The notes: generated by a model not told the origin, from the sequence alone. Positions 15,694 through 23,421 are shown, numbered from the stretch's first letter. The stretch is 64,000 nt of DNA from Burkholderia pyrrocinia (GCF_003330765.1 NZ_CP024902.1:1798001-1862000); one strand, 5' to 3'. Numbers and translations: made by a program.

Positions 15694-16622
15694 CGGGCAT
15701 CGCGCAAGATCACATTATTAAAGCGGGCCTCTATTGGCCCATACGTGCGGGCTTGGAGTCGGGAACCTTCAACTTGCGTCATCGGGGGAAATCATTTTCG
15801 TTAACTATATCTCAGCCTCAATTCATCGATATTGGTGTGCCAGGCGTCAGCGTTCCGGCATATTCGTTCACTCTTGTCGAAATTACTTGGGAGAAGCCGC
15901 ATCAACTGAATGGCGCCCCGTTGCTCGAATGGGCAAAATCTGCGAAGTCTAAATTGCTGGAGGAGGCTGAGGGGCTGCAGAATCATTTTATTGATCTACT
16001 TTTTACGAGTACGATTCGACATAACCATAATCTCGATCACGTGCGACATTTTGGTATTTCTGATTGGGCGGCCAGCTACGTTAATGTCGATGGAATGGCT
16101 GTCGGAGTTGATCTGTCGCCGCAAGCTATGTCCCTAGTATCAGAGAATCGAGTCGCTATTCCCGTCGAAGATCTCGCTGCGGAGAGTGTTAGCTTTTTGC
16201 AGAAAACGTTGCAGAGATCATATCGGATTGCGAATTCAGGATATCCGACGGAAAGTCTGCTCTTGTCAGCCGCCGTAATCGATGCGACGACTCAGCAATT
16301 CTTGGAAAAATCTATGCAGAAGCGTGGGCTTGCCGAGGAGTCCGCGAAAGAATTGCTGAGAAACACGACGACAAAGCGCCTCAAGACTTATCTCGATCCG
16401 GTACTTAAGCTGGTTGCAAATCGCTCGTTGAGCGATGAGCAACCTGCTTTGTATACTCGAATGGTTCGTTTGAATGAATTGAGAAATGATGCAATCCATA
16501 ATGGCCGTGAAACGTCGCGCTCGGAAGCTATTGAGGGATGCAAGACTGCCTTTGAGATATTGAAATTTTTATATTCCGTGGATTGCGAATGCACTGAAGA
16601 GCCGGTCACTCCGTTCGTTTGA
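15690..16622 (+). CDS. HEPN-motif protein coupled to ParA-type ATPase
   Basis: 310 residues, AT-rich, with ATG overlapping the ParA stop. I recognise no named family for the N-terminal ~170 residues, which are of mixed strand/helix character (HLRHRGKSFSLTIS region, then SKLLEEAEGLQNHFIDLLF). The C-terminal ~130 residues are helical and contain MVRLNELRNDAIHNG with Arg265 and His270: an R-x4-H HEPN motif in a setting like Apea-type HEPN domains. A two-gene ATPase plus HEPN set, placed beside a nuclease of modified-DNA restriction type, fits an anti-phage system. The activity is not proven by the sequence. Confidence 0.65.
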   Translation: MTGIAQDHIIKAGLYWPIRAGLESGTFNLRHRGKSFSLTISQPQFIDIGVPGVSVPAYSFTLVEITWEKPHQLNGAPLLEWAKSAKSKLLEEAEGLQNHFIDLLFTSTIRHNHNLDHVRHFGISDWAASYVNVDGMAVGVDLSPQAMSLVSENRVAIPVEDLAAESVSFLQKTLQRSYRIANSGYPTESLLLSAAVIDATTQQFLEKSMQKRGLAEESAKELLRNTTTKRLKTYLDPVLKLVANRSLSDEQPALYTRMVRLNELRNDAIHNGRETSRSEAIEGCKTAFEILKFLYSVDCECTEEPVTPFV

Positions 16623-16676
16623 CGCGGCTCAGTGTGCTTGCGTACAGCGGAATCAGCCTTCAAACCTGGTATAAGC

Positions 16677-17582
16677 CTAGTCGAACTTGTATCGGGCGCG
16701 GTGGCGTGCCAGGAAGGCTTTGTTGCCCTTCGTAATTTTTCGCAGCGATGTATATCGGTCGAGCGCGAGGAGTTGTTGGTCGCGCTCTGACAGCTTCGGC
16801 CCAACCAGTAATCCGCCATCCTGGCCAAATGAAATCAACCCTTTGTCGAAGAGCCGGTCAATATGCGGGGCGAGCAATAATCCATTGTCAGGGTCGATCC
16901 GCTCATCGTTTGTGCTTAGGCTCCAAGCATGGATGTGCGAGGCGACGAGAAGGTCAGTGTTTGACAGGCCAGTGAGCGAACATTGATTGTTCCATCTTTT
17001 GAGCAAATCTGCTCGAAATTTCCCCTGGCCGACGCGGGCTTTAACGATCGCATCGCGCGTCGTCTTCGATACCTTTTTTCCGTTCCCGCCGCTGGCTATT
17101 AGCGTGTCTTCGAAGTGCTCGATCGTCTGCGATGCTTCGAGTAGATAGCCGCCGGCATCTTGCGGCAAGTGCGCCATGTATATCTGCTTGAGGGTTCCCG
17201 CACTTGTAAAGAGGGATGGAGTTGCGTCGTCGTCGAATCGGGAGATGAACTCATGTGCGATCTCGTCGCGGAACAGGGGAGTCTTCAGTTCTACCAAATC
17301 GACATCGACACGATTCCCACCTGCATTCCATTCGGAGAAGGAGCGGCTCGGAGGCCTCGGAGCTGAGTACGAATCCGCGGTCGCTTTGGCGATATGCGAA
17401 ATGCGTTGGCTATGGCAGCAGAAGATCAAGTCCCCGGCCTTGACCTTGGCGACGTTGTCCCAGTGCTCCAGGTGCTGGACTTTTCCCGACTGCGTGACCG
17501 TATGTTCCGGCGCCCAAAGAAAATTACCGCTGAGAACTTCGCTGATGGTCAGCCCGACGTTTACCCAGTAGAACTCCATTGC
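16677..17582 (-). CDS. EVE-HNH endonuclease, probable modified-DNA restriction enzyme
   Basis: Read leftwards; 301 residues from the ATG at 17582 (MEFYWVNVGLTI). An in-frame ATG at 17738 would add a low-complexity leader without ribosome binding site. Residues 1-100 look like an EVE (PUA-like) domain: FYWVNVGLTISEV, FLWAP, VKAGDLIFCCHSQRISHIAKATADSY. Residues about 195-270 are an HNH nuclease: NNQCSLTGL, LLVASHIHAWS, DPDNGLLLAPHIDRLFDKGLISF. Such fusions bind modified bases and cut the DNA, as type IV-like restriction. It is the last gene before the attachment site and converges with the ParA-HEPN pair. Confidence 0.82.
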   Translation of the reverse strand, partial: AMEFYWVNVGLTISEVLSGNFLWAPEHTVTQSGKVQHLEHWDNVAKVKAGDLIFCCHSQRISHIAKATADSYSAPRPPSRSFSEWNAGGNRVDVDLVELKTPLFRDEIAHEFISRFDDDATPSLFTSAGTLKQIYMAHLPQDAGGYLLEASQTIEHFEDTLIASGGNGKKVSKTTRDAIVKARVGQGKFRADLLKRWNNQCSLTGLSNTDLLVASHIHAWSLSTNDERIDPDNGLLLAPHIDRLFDKGLISFGQDGGLLVGPKLSERDQQLLALDRYTSLRKITKGNKAFLARHRARYKFD

Positions 17583-17806
17583 CCCGTGACCCAGATTGTT
17601 GTGATCGTGAAACGTTACCTCTCTTTGTTCATGAGTGGAAGGGGGCGGATTGGATAGAGAGAGTACGACGGAGTCTGCCTGCCGTTCGGGGACAATCTCG
17701 GGGACAACTGCGGGGGGCGAGGGGGAGTTGATCGACATCGAAATTCGAAAACCATCGAAAAATCAAAGGTATACGCCCCCGGTAGCCCCCTCCACACCCC
17801 ACCTAA

Positions 17807-17834
17807 TTGGGTTCGAGTCCCATCAGCCACCCCA
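17807..17834 (+). repeat. attR-like copy of a tRNA-His 3' end, island boundary
   Basis: Twenty-eight bases, from TTGGG through TTCGAGT, CCCAT, CAGCCAC to CCCA, equal the T arm, acceptor strand and CCA end of a tRNA-His. No 5' half precedes them. A near-perfect terminator follows 10 bases later, as behind a real tRNA gene. This is what a tRNA-targeting integrase leaves at the far end of the element. The intact tRNA-His and the integrase gene are expected to the left of the window. Confidence 0.82.
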
Positions 17835-17844
17835 AAGAATTCAA

Positions 17845-17879
17845 GCAAAAAGCCCAGTTCGTCGAACTGGGCTTTTTGC
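17845..17879 (+). terminator. Strong terminator, originally of tRNA-His
   Basis: A perfect 16-bp stem (17845-17860 with 17864-17879) with a GTC loop. The AAAAAGCCCAG / CTGGGCTTTTT arms make it usable on both strands. It directly follows the tRNA-His 3' end and marks the host side of the attachment site. Confidence 0.9.
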
Positions 17880-17943
17880 TTTCTGGCGTCCGTATAACCA
17901 TCGTGTAGCCGGTTTTCGTCAAAGCATCTTCGACGAGGGGTAT

Positions 17944-18087
17944 ATGTCGTATATCCAATGCACCGTTTGCAAAGACGGAGTCGAATCCCCCAGTCGATAC
18001 GACTTCGACACTTCGTATGACACCTCGGACGAGGCGAAGTCAGGCGTCGAGATTGGGCGCGCCATCGTGCGCGGTATCAACCGATAG
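17944..18087 (+). CDS. Small CxxC protein of unknown function
   Basis: A 47-residue protein, MSYIQCTVCKDGVESPSRYDF..., with an ATG seven bases after a GAGGGG ribosome binding site. It has one CxxC pair (QCTVC), so it may bind zinc. A longer open frame from 17635 runs through the attachment site and terminator and is not meaningful. First gene of the host side. Function unknown. Confidence 0.55.
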   Translation: MSYIQCTVCKDGVESPSRYDFDTSYDTSDEAKSGVEIGRAIVRGINR

Positions 18088-18177
18088 CGCCGCAGCCTTT
18101 TCGACTAAGGTTCGCGCACACCGTGCCGTTATCTTCCCAGGACAGTCCTCGTGCCTCGAATGCTGATCCGCTTTCCT

Positions 18178-18210
18178 GCCTGCTCGCGTTCCGCGTGAGC
18201 AGGCTTTTTT
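18178..18210 (+). terminator. Terminator hairpin, end of a possible small RNA
   Basis: GCCTGCTC / GAGCAGGC stem followed by six T. It follows a TCCTCGTGCC motif (18146-18155) that recurs before two other hairpins (18311 and 20866). It may end the 17944 transcript or a small RNA. Confidence 0.6.
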
Positions 18211-18343
18211 CGTTTACGGCGGTTCGTCGCAGCCGATTGGCGGAATAGGGCAGGGATTTGGCGCGAGCCGACAAAGCGTCACAGTCTTACATTGATGTAA
18301 TGTATCGACTTCCTCGTGCCCTTATGCTTTGCAGGGCCGTTCG

Positions 18344-18379
18344 ATCCCGGCGACCGATGACGGTGTCGGGATTTTTTTT
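18344..18379 (+). terminator. Terminator hairpin with long T-run, possible small RNA end
   Basis: ATCCCGGCGACCG pairs, with one bulge, with CGGTGTCGGGAT around an ATGA loop, followed by eight T. No gene ends here. A TCCTCGTGCC motif lies 24 bases upstream. The stretch 18088-18585 holds no convincing gene apart from this candidate RNA. Confidence 0.55.
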
Positions 18380-18585
18380 GTCTGCGTCCCGCTGCTCTGG
18401 CGACGCGCCACTGCGGAACGCAATTTCGTCGCGGAGTTGGACAGAGGTGCGTTGATGCGATGGCGCCACCCGCTACGTCGCGCTACGACATCGGCCCCGT
18501 GGCGCGCTTCGCATATCGCAAAGAACGGTATATTTTGCGACGAGACATTCCGATCGAGAGAACAAACAGAAGGAGTCGCAAACCC

Positions 18586-19101
18586 ATGCCGGAAACCCAG
18601 GCCACGCTTCGTGCCGCGACAACGCACGACGCGAACCTCATCGCTCGCCTGCACACCCTGAGCTGGCAAACCGCATACAGCCAAATCCTTCCGGCGGCCT
18701 ATCTATCCGACGAGGTGCCGACGGAACACGCGGTCCGGTGGCGGAAATATCTCGATCGCAATGAAAAGGAGTGGGGCCTCGTGCTGATCGCCGAGTCGGA
18801 TAGCGAACCCGTCGGCTTCGTCAGTGCCGAACGCCCGGTCGATCCGGCGCGCGGCGTGCTGCTCGACTGCCTGCACGTCCATCCATCGCATCACGGCAGC
18901 GGTACAGGCAAGCGCATGATCGAAGCCGTTCGCGCGTGGGCCCGAACGCTCGGCGTGGACAAGGTCCATCTGCAGGTGCTGGACGGCAATGTGCGCGCGA
19001 TCGGTTTCTATGAGCACAACGGCTGGCAATTGGCAGCTATCGAAACGAACCGCATCGGCCAGACAGAGGTCACCGATCGGATCTACGAGATACCGGCCTA
19101 G
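18586..19101 (+). CDS. GNAT family N-acetyltransferase
   Basis: 171 residues from an ATG behind AGGAG at 18571; the frame is open further upstream but without such a site. It carries the GNAT fold signature: LIAESDSEPVGFVSAE as beta strands 3-4, LLDCLHVHPSHHGSGTGKRMIEAVRAWA as motif A with the acetyl-CoA binding HGSGTGK loop, and VLDGNVRAIGFYEHNGWQ as motif B. It should transfer an acetyl group from acetyl-CoA to an amine; the substrate cannot be told. Single gene with convergent neighbour at 19133. Confidence 0.9.
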   Translation: MPETQATLRAATTHDANLIARLHTLSWQTAYSQILPAAYLSDEVPTEHAVRWRKYLDRNEKEWGLVLIAESDSEPVGFVSAERPVDPARGVLLDCLHVHPSHHGSGTGKRMIEAVRAWARTLGVDKVHLQVLDGNVRAIGFYEHNGWQLAAIETNRIGQTEVTDRIYEIPA

Positions 19102-19132
19102 AGGCTTGCCGGCATCCGAACGTACTCCGCCA

Positions 19133-19597
19133 TTACTCGCCGCAATACCGCACGAGCAAATCGGCCTCCGTCTCATGCACCTCGACAGGCAAGGCCGTCG
19201 CGCCTGCAAAGGCAAGATAGCGTGCGCGATGCTGGCCGTTGCGGAACGACGCGACGCCGACTTTCGACAGACCGGGGATGCCGAGCAGCATTCGCGTTCT
19301 CGTCTCGCGAAACGTGATGAACGGCATGTCCGGAATCCTGTCCTGGTCCGGATCGAGGAACTCGCGAATACCCGCGGCTTTTCCAGGGGCCCAGTACTGT
19401 ACCGACGGCAGCACATAGTCCGTCGTGTCGCGGTCGGCACATGCCAGCAGTTTCTTCAGGTCGATCGTCACGACCCGATGGCGCGAGTCGTCGGACGAGA
19501 ATACCCGCTTGAGGTGCGTATAGGCATAGGGGGCGTGCCCGGGAAGCGGGATAATCCAGATATCTACGCCGTTCTGTTGTGCGCGGGCGAGTGCCAT
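19133..19597 (-). CDS. FiwA/Osa-like ParB-fold protein (plasmid fertility inhibition family)
   Basis: 154 residues, read leftwards. The C-terminal half has IPDMPFITFRETRTRMLLGIPGL and then ASFRNGQHRARYLAFAGATALPVEV, where NGQHRAR is the DGxHR-like loop of the ParB/sulfiredoxin fold. Osa and FiwA, which block conjugation of other plasmids, share this fold. A chromosomal copy might limit T4SS-mediated DNA transfer, but the link from fold to function is inference. It converges with the GNAT gene. The sequence between it and the next gene (19598-19922) shows no gene. Confidence 0.6.
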   Translation of the reverse strand: MALARAQQNGVDIWIIPLPGHAPYAYTHLKRVFSSDDSRHRVVTIDLKKLLACADRDTTDYVLPSVQYWAPGKAAGIREFLDPDQDRIPDMPFITFRETRTRMLLGIPGLSKVGVASFRNGQHRARYLAFAGATALPVEVHETEADLLVRYCGE

Positions 19598-19922
19598 TAT
19601 TTCCTCTGGTGGCGCAAGCGGTCGTTGTGGCCGGAGTTTAGCAGCGCGATTGCGACAGCGGGGCAGGTCGATACCCGGAATAGGAAAACGGAGCGACTCG
19701 CAGCGGAACCTGAGCCGGGAGCGAAAGCGCAGAAAGAACGGTTGGCAAAGCGGAAGCGGTCATGCGTCGGTAGTCGATATCGACGGGTCGCGAGAATATC
19801 GCGATACTGCCAGCGGAAATGACACGCTGCGCGGAATTTACGCAAGATTCACGCAGCGTCGTGCAGCGCGGCAGGCGCGGATCATCACAAGAACAGCGCG
19901 GGCAGATTGACCGGAGAAAACC

Positions 19923-20318
19923 ATGACGTCGAAACTTGAGATCGAGTATCTCGATTACTGTTTCACAGCGACGCTCGAAATCAGGGAATCCGGCCGAACA
20001 GGCGTTGTCGACTGGCAGCTCGAATCCGATGCGCGAAGCAAGACGCTCGCGTGGATCGTGTTCGACCGCTTTCTCGCGCGGAATGATTTTGCCGATGAAG
20101 AAGATGCGTGTGCAAATATCGTCGACTGGCTGGAGCGGCTTGCCGACCCGAGGTCCGGCGCGTCTATCGAAATTGCGAAGTCGAGCGCGGTTGTTTCCGG
20201 GGTGGTGGCGACAGACACATCGACTGCCGAAATCGTCGGCGAAACCGTCATTGAAATCGTCAGCGATCTCGACTGGATCGATATGGTCGCCGACTGGTTT
20301 TCCAGTGGCCCGCTTTAA
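19923..20318 (+). CDS. Hypothetical acidic protein
   Basis: 131 residues from an ATG behind CCGGAGA. Acidic and soluble: MTSKLEIEYLDYCFTATLEIRESG at the start, EEDACANIVDWLERLADP in the middle, and IVSDLDWIDMVADWFSSG at the end. I do not recognise a family. It has normal GC-rich Burkholderia codon use and a good ribosome binding site, so it is likely real. It stands alone, with 325 bases before it and about 690 after it without a sure gene. Confidence 0.65.
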   Translation: MTSKLEIEYLDYCFTATLEIRESGRTGVVDWQLESDARSKTLAWIVFDRFLARNDFADEEDACANIVDWLERLADPRSGASIEIAKSSAVVSGVVATDTSTAEIVGETVIEIVSDLDWIDMVADWFSSGPL

Positions 20319-20729
20319 TGGCGAAACGCGGTTTCGCGAAATTCGGCACAGGGAAATGAAGCCGGAATCACGTCACTCGAAAAAATAGAATAATCCTGCT
20401 TTTACAATACCTGCGACTTACCGGAAACTCAGCCCGGGTCTGAAAACGTCCGCTTGAATTAAAACAAAATCGAATTCCAAACATGAAAAGAACAACGCGG
20501 CCGACGGCGTGATGATGGTCGGGGCGGTGGTGCTGTTGCCCGTCATCGTGGTGATGCTTGCGCCGGCCGCAGGTCTCGCGCTCGGACCGTGACGCTACCC
20601 GCGCGGCACGCGAGCCTGCCGGTTGCCGCGACCTTGTCACCAGAGGGTGAGTTGCCACACAGACGGTTGCGTGACCTGCGATCACAATCTGGCCGGTTGA
20701 CCGTTCTTCCCCGGCCCGGTCAACTGTTT

Positions 20730-20761
20730 CCCCGCTCGCTCGCGCAGGAGCGGGGCTTTTT
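20730..20761 (+). terminator. Terminator-like hairpin in gene-poor stretch
   Basis: CCCCGCTC (20730-20737) pairs with GAGCGGGG (20748-20755) and is followed by CTTTTTG. No protein gene ends just upstream, so a small RNA may end here. Confidence 0.55.
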
Positions 20762-20923
20762 GCCCGCCCGACGCCGGAACGCTGCGTCGGCGGAACCGGA
20801 CAGGCGTTCGGCAGGCTGCGCAATCGCACCCCGGTATCCGTTCGCCTGATCCGCACGAATCGCTTTCCTCGTGCCTGAGCGAACCCTCAGGCCCATTGCC
20901 GGTTTCGGCCGGCGATGCCTTGG

Positions 20924-20962
20924 TCCCGGCGGCGCGCAACAGCGCTGCCGGGATGTTTTTTG
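20924..20962 (+). terminator. Terminator-like hairpin, end of a possible small RNA
   Basis: A 12-bp stem with one G-T pair, TCCCGGCGGCGC with GCGCTGCCGGGA, and then TGTTTTTTG. A second small stem GCACGA/TCGTGC with the TCCTCGTGCC motif lies at 20853-20875. The neighbouring gene at 21011 is read leftwards, so it is not the source of this transcript. Confidence 0.55.
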
Positions 20963-21010
20963 CGCCGCATGCGTTGCATCACGTCGTGCGCAGCGGGTAT
21001 GTCGACCCGC

Positions 21011-21754
21011 TCAGCCAGCCTGTTCGACGCTGGTTTCCCATCCGTCGTATTCACCTCCGAGCGAGCGCACCTCGCGATTGATCGCGATCGTATGGCGCGT
21101 GATGTCGGCCAGTGCCATGGTTCCTTCGTGCGAAAACCGTACGGCCGACTTGCCGTCTTCGGTCGGTGCGACCGATTCGACCGGATAGCCTTTCGCTTCG
21201 GCCCAGTCCGCGAACTGGTGTGCGTCGCTCGGGTCGGGGAAGTACGCCCAGTGCATCACGCGCCGGCTCACGTCGCTGGCGTCGCCTTTCTGTCGCAGCG
21301 CATCCAGCACACGCATGTCGCGCATGATCTGCCAGTCGTCGTCGGTCGGGTAAAGGGTCTGCCAGTACGCTTCCCTGTCCGGATCGTCCTGGTGGGCGTA
21401 CTGAAGCGCGTAGGTTGTCTGTTCGGTCAGCGAGTCGACGATCTCCGCCGCTGCCTCTGCGTCGAACGGCACGTAGAAAAGGAAATCCCGATTTCCGTCG
21501 ACGGTGATGCGGCCGACTTGCACGCCGCCTTTCGCGGTGATCGTGGCGTCCAGCAGATCCTCGATCTTCGCGAGGTCGGCGAATTCGTCGCCGGTCGGCA
21601 GGCCCTCGGGCGTCGGATGCGCAAAGGGGACGCGCACGCTGAGCAGCGACGTGCGCGGATCGCCTTCCGCGATTTCCGCAAAGCTCTGGTTGACGCTGAT
21701 GAAAGCCTGATGGTCGCCCATTCTGGCAGGGAAGGTTCCCCAGGCGTCGGTCAT
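21011..21754 (-). CDS. DUF695-RraB two-domain protein
   Basis: 247 residues from an ATG behind GGGAGAA; an upstream in-frame ATG at 21811 lacks a site. Residues 1-125 match DUF695 (WGTFPARMGDHQAFISVNQSFAEIA, and FLFYVPFDAEAAAEIVDSL). Residues 140-245 match the RraB fold (RVMHWAYFPDPSDAHQFADWAEAKGYPVES and the closing IAINREVRSLGGEYDGWET). Such fusions are common in proteobacteria; their role is not clear, although the RraB part suggests an RNA-degradation link. It is read away from the 21940 gene; the two share a 185-base divergent promoter region. Confidence 0.82.
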   Translation of the reverse strand: MTDAWGTFPARMGDHQAFISVNQSFAEIAEGDPRTSLLSVRVPFAHPTPEGLPTGDEFADLAKIEDLLDATITAKGGVQVGRITVDGNRDFLFYVPFDAEAAAEIVDSLTEQTTYALQYAHQDDPDREAYWQTLYPTDDDWQIMRDMRVLDALRQKGDASDVSRRVMHWAYFPDPSDAHQFADWAEAKGYPVESVAPTEDGKSAVRFSHEGTMALADITRHTIAINREVRSLGGEYDGWETSVEQAG

Positions 21755-21939
21755 GTGTTTCTCCCGTGCACGATTGTCTGTTGACGGTTGTAAAGCGTCC
21801 CAATGTATCATCGAAAATCGCGTTCGCTGGAGAAGCGCGCATGATGGCGGACCCTGCGGGAACGTATGCGAAATCCGGGGCTGCCCGTGCCCCGGCGCAT
21901 TTGCGCGGCGGGCCGCAAAAAAATTCGAAGGAGATTCCG

Positions 21940-22248
21940 ATGTCGATATTCGCAGTGAATGGTGTCCGAATCGATCCGCTCAGCGCGCGCGTGACACACG
22001 TGCGCTGGGCGGCCGTGAATCCGGCCGATCGGTCGTGGGCGGCGACGCCGAGCGAGGCACCGGTGGCGGAAGTGGCGCGTGCGCTCGCGTCCGGCAACGA
22101 TGTCCGCGCGATCTTCTCGGAATCGGATGCAACCGCGATCGGGCCCAGGCTGAAACGCGTGCTGTATCGCGATGCGTCGGAAGGCATCGAGCTCGACATC
22201 GATGCAACGAGCGAGTCGCGCACGTTGCGGGATCTTCCGCAAATCTGA
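21940..22248 (+). CDS. Conserved hypothetical protein
   Basis: 102 residues from an ATG seven bases after AAGGAG; longer in-frame starts (21766) lack a site. It begins MSIFAVNGVRIDPLSARVTHVRWAAV and ends LKRVLYRDASEGIELDIDATSES, with beta-strand character and no membrane segment. It resembles short DUF3892-like proteins in length and pattern, but I cannot assign it safely. It is divergent from the DUF695-RraB gene. Confidence 0.65.
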   Translation: MSIFAVNGVRIDPLSARVTHVRWAAVNPADRSWAATPSEAPVAEVARALASGNDVRAIFSESDATAIGPRLKRVLYRDASEGIELDIDATSESRTLRDLPQI

Positions 22249-22450
22249 CCGGAGCGGCACGTGCGGGCGGCAGCGGGTCGCCGCATGGACTGCGGCACCT
22301 GGCCGAAAGGCCGCTCGCACAACGTCGAGCGCGAGGAGTAGTATCGGAACAGCCGTGCCAGCATTGCTGGTCGCGCCGAACGGTTTGACGCGCCACGCGC
22401 TTTGCGGCGAGCCGGTACCAAAAGCGAATATCGCAAACGCGCTCGAGACC

Positions 22451-22690
22451 ATGTCCAGACCTCTCATCGCCCCGTTGGCATCCGCACTTTGTCTGGCGCT
22501 CTCGGCCTGCCAGACCGCGTCCGAGCCGTCGCCTCTGCAGCCGTCGCCCGAGACCGCGTCGGCAGCCGTTCCGGCATCGTCGCCGGCTGCGCCGATCCGC
22601 GGCATCGGCCTGGCGCCTCATCTGGCAGAGCAGAGTCACTGGGCCGTTGGTCAATGCACGACCAACGGTACGGTCAAGGTGTGCAATTGA
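22451..22690 (+). CDS. Small putative lipoprotein
   Basis: 79 residues, MSRPLIAPLASALCLALSAC..., with a lipobox LSAC that puts the lipidated Cys at position 20. The mature part is Ser/Pro/Ala-rich followed by LAPHLAEQSHWAVGQCTTNGTVKVCN with two more Cys. No clear ribosome binding site precedes the ATG, so its expression is uncertain. The function is unknown. Confidence 0.55.
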   Translation: MSRPLIAPLASALCLALSACQTASEPSPLQPSPETASAAVPASSPAAPIRGIGLAPHLAEQSHWAVGQCTTNGTVKVCN

Positions 22691-22881
22691 CCGACGCTGA
22701 CGGAACGGCACCCGTTCCACGCGAACGAAAGCGTGTTGCTGCGTGTCGACGTGCGCCTTCCTCGACTTCGACCATTTCCCGTCGACAAGCCGCTCGTCGC
22801 CAATCCCTGTCTTTCGGTCCATTCACGGAGCCTTGATATGGCGCCCGACCTCGGTGGGCCGATTGCCGTCGACGCGAGTCA

Positions 22882-23421
22882 TTGAACGACGAACGCGAAA
22901 CGAACGATTCCAACTGGCACGTCGATCCCGTCGCGGGAACGGTAACCGGCCCGTTGCCGGTGACGCTGGCGGTCGACAGCCGGAGCCTGAAAAGAAGGGC
23001 GGCCGTCTGCACGGTGCTGGCCGCGGCGAGCATGGGCGGTTATGCGGCCGCCCCGACACTCTGGCCCGTGGCGGCGCTGGCCGTGTTGCTGGCGCTGGCG
23101 GGCGCAGCCTTCTTCGTCGCGTCGCGGCGCAGGATGGCGCTGCATATCGACGAGACGGGCTTCAGACTGATCGGCTCCGCGCGTGAAAAGGCCGTCACGC
23201 AATGGCGCGACGTCATCGAATTCCGGATCATCAGCGTCGCCGGAAATCGTTACATCGGCTACCAGTTCTCGGCGCATTCGTCGCGCACCAAGGTGCCGGG
23301 TGGCGTGATGCTGCCGATTTCCCGGTTCGCCGATCTTCCGCTCGACGCGGTGGCCGGATTGCTGGAGGCCTGCCGCCGGCAGTTCGGCGTGCCTGACGAC
23401 CGGGCCAACCGAACGGGCTGA
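22882..23421 (+). CDS. Membrane protein with PH-like domain (STM3941-like)
   Basis: 179 residues from a TTG start; no better start is visible. Two hydrophobic helices at residues about 40-58 and 60-82 form a hairpin, followed by a cytoplasmic part with RMALHIDETGFRLIGSAREKAVTQWRDVIEFRIISV and DLPLDAVAGLLEACRRQFG, a pattern of bacterial PH-like membrane proteins. The function is unknown. The 160 bases after it contain the promoter region of the VOC gene. Confidence 0.65.
   Translation: MNDERETNDSNWHVDPVAGTVTGPLPVTLAVDSRSLKRRAAVCTVLAAASMGGYAAAPTLWPVAALAVLLALAGAAFFVASRRRMALHIDETGFRLIGSAREKAVTQWRDVIEFRIISVAGNRYIGYQFSAHSSRTKVPGGVMLPISRFADLPLDAVAGLLEACRRQFGVPDDRANRTG

Larger units (their letters stand above)
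20319..21010. other. Long gene-poor stretch with two hairpin terminators
   Basis: No convincing protein gene. It contains two terminator-like hairpins (20730 and 20924), one of them behind a TCCTCGTGCC motif, so small RNAs are possible. A short hydrophobic frame at about 20510-20592 (GTG start, VGAVVLLPVIVVML) could be a tiny membrane peptide but lacks a clear ribosome binding site. Confidence 0.45.

Noticed and set aside
16687..17657. Several plus-strand frames across the HNH gene
   Set aside because: They are antisense to a gene with clear EVE and HNH motifs.
17635..17943. Upstream extension of the small CxxC gene
   Set aside because: It would translate through the attachment site and a strong terminator; the ATG at 17944 has its own good site.
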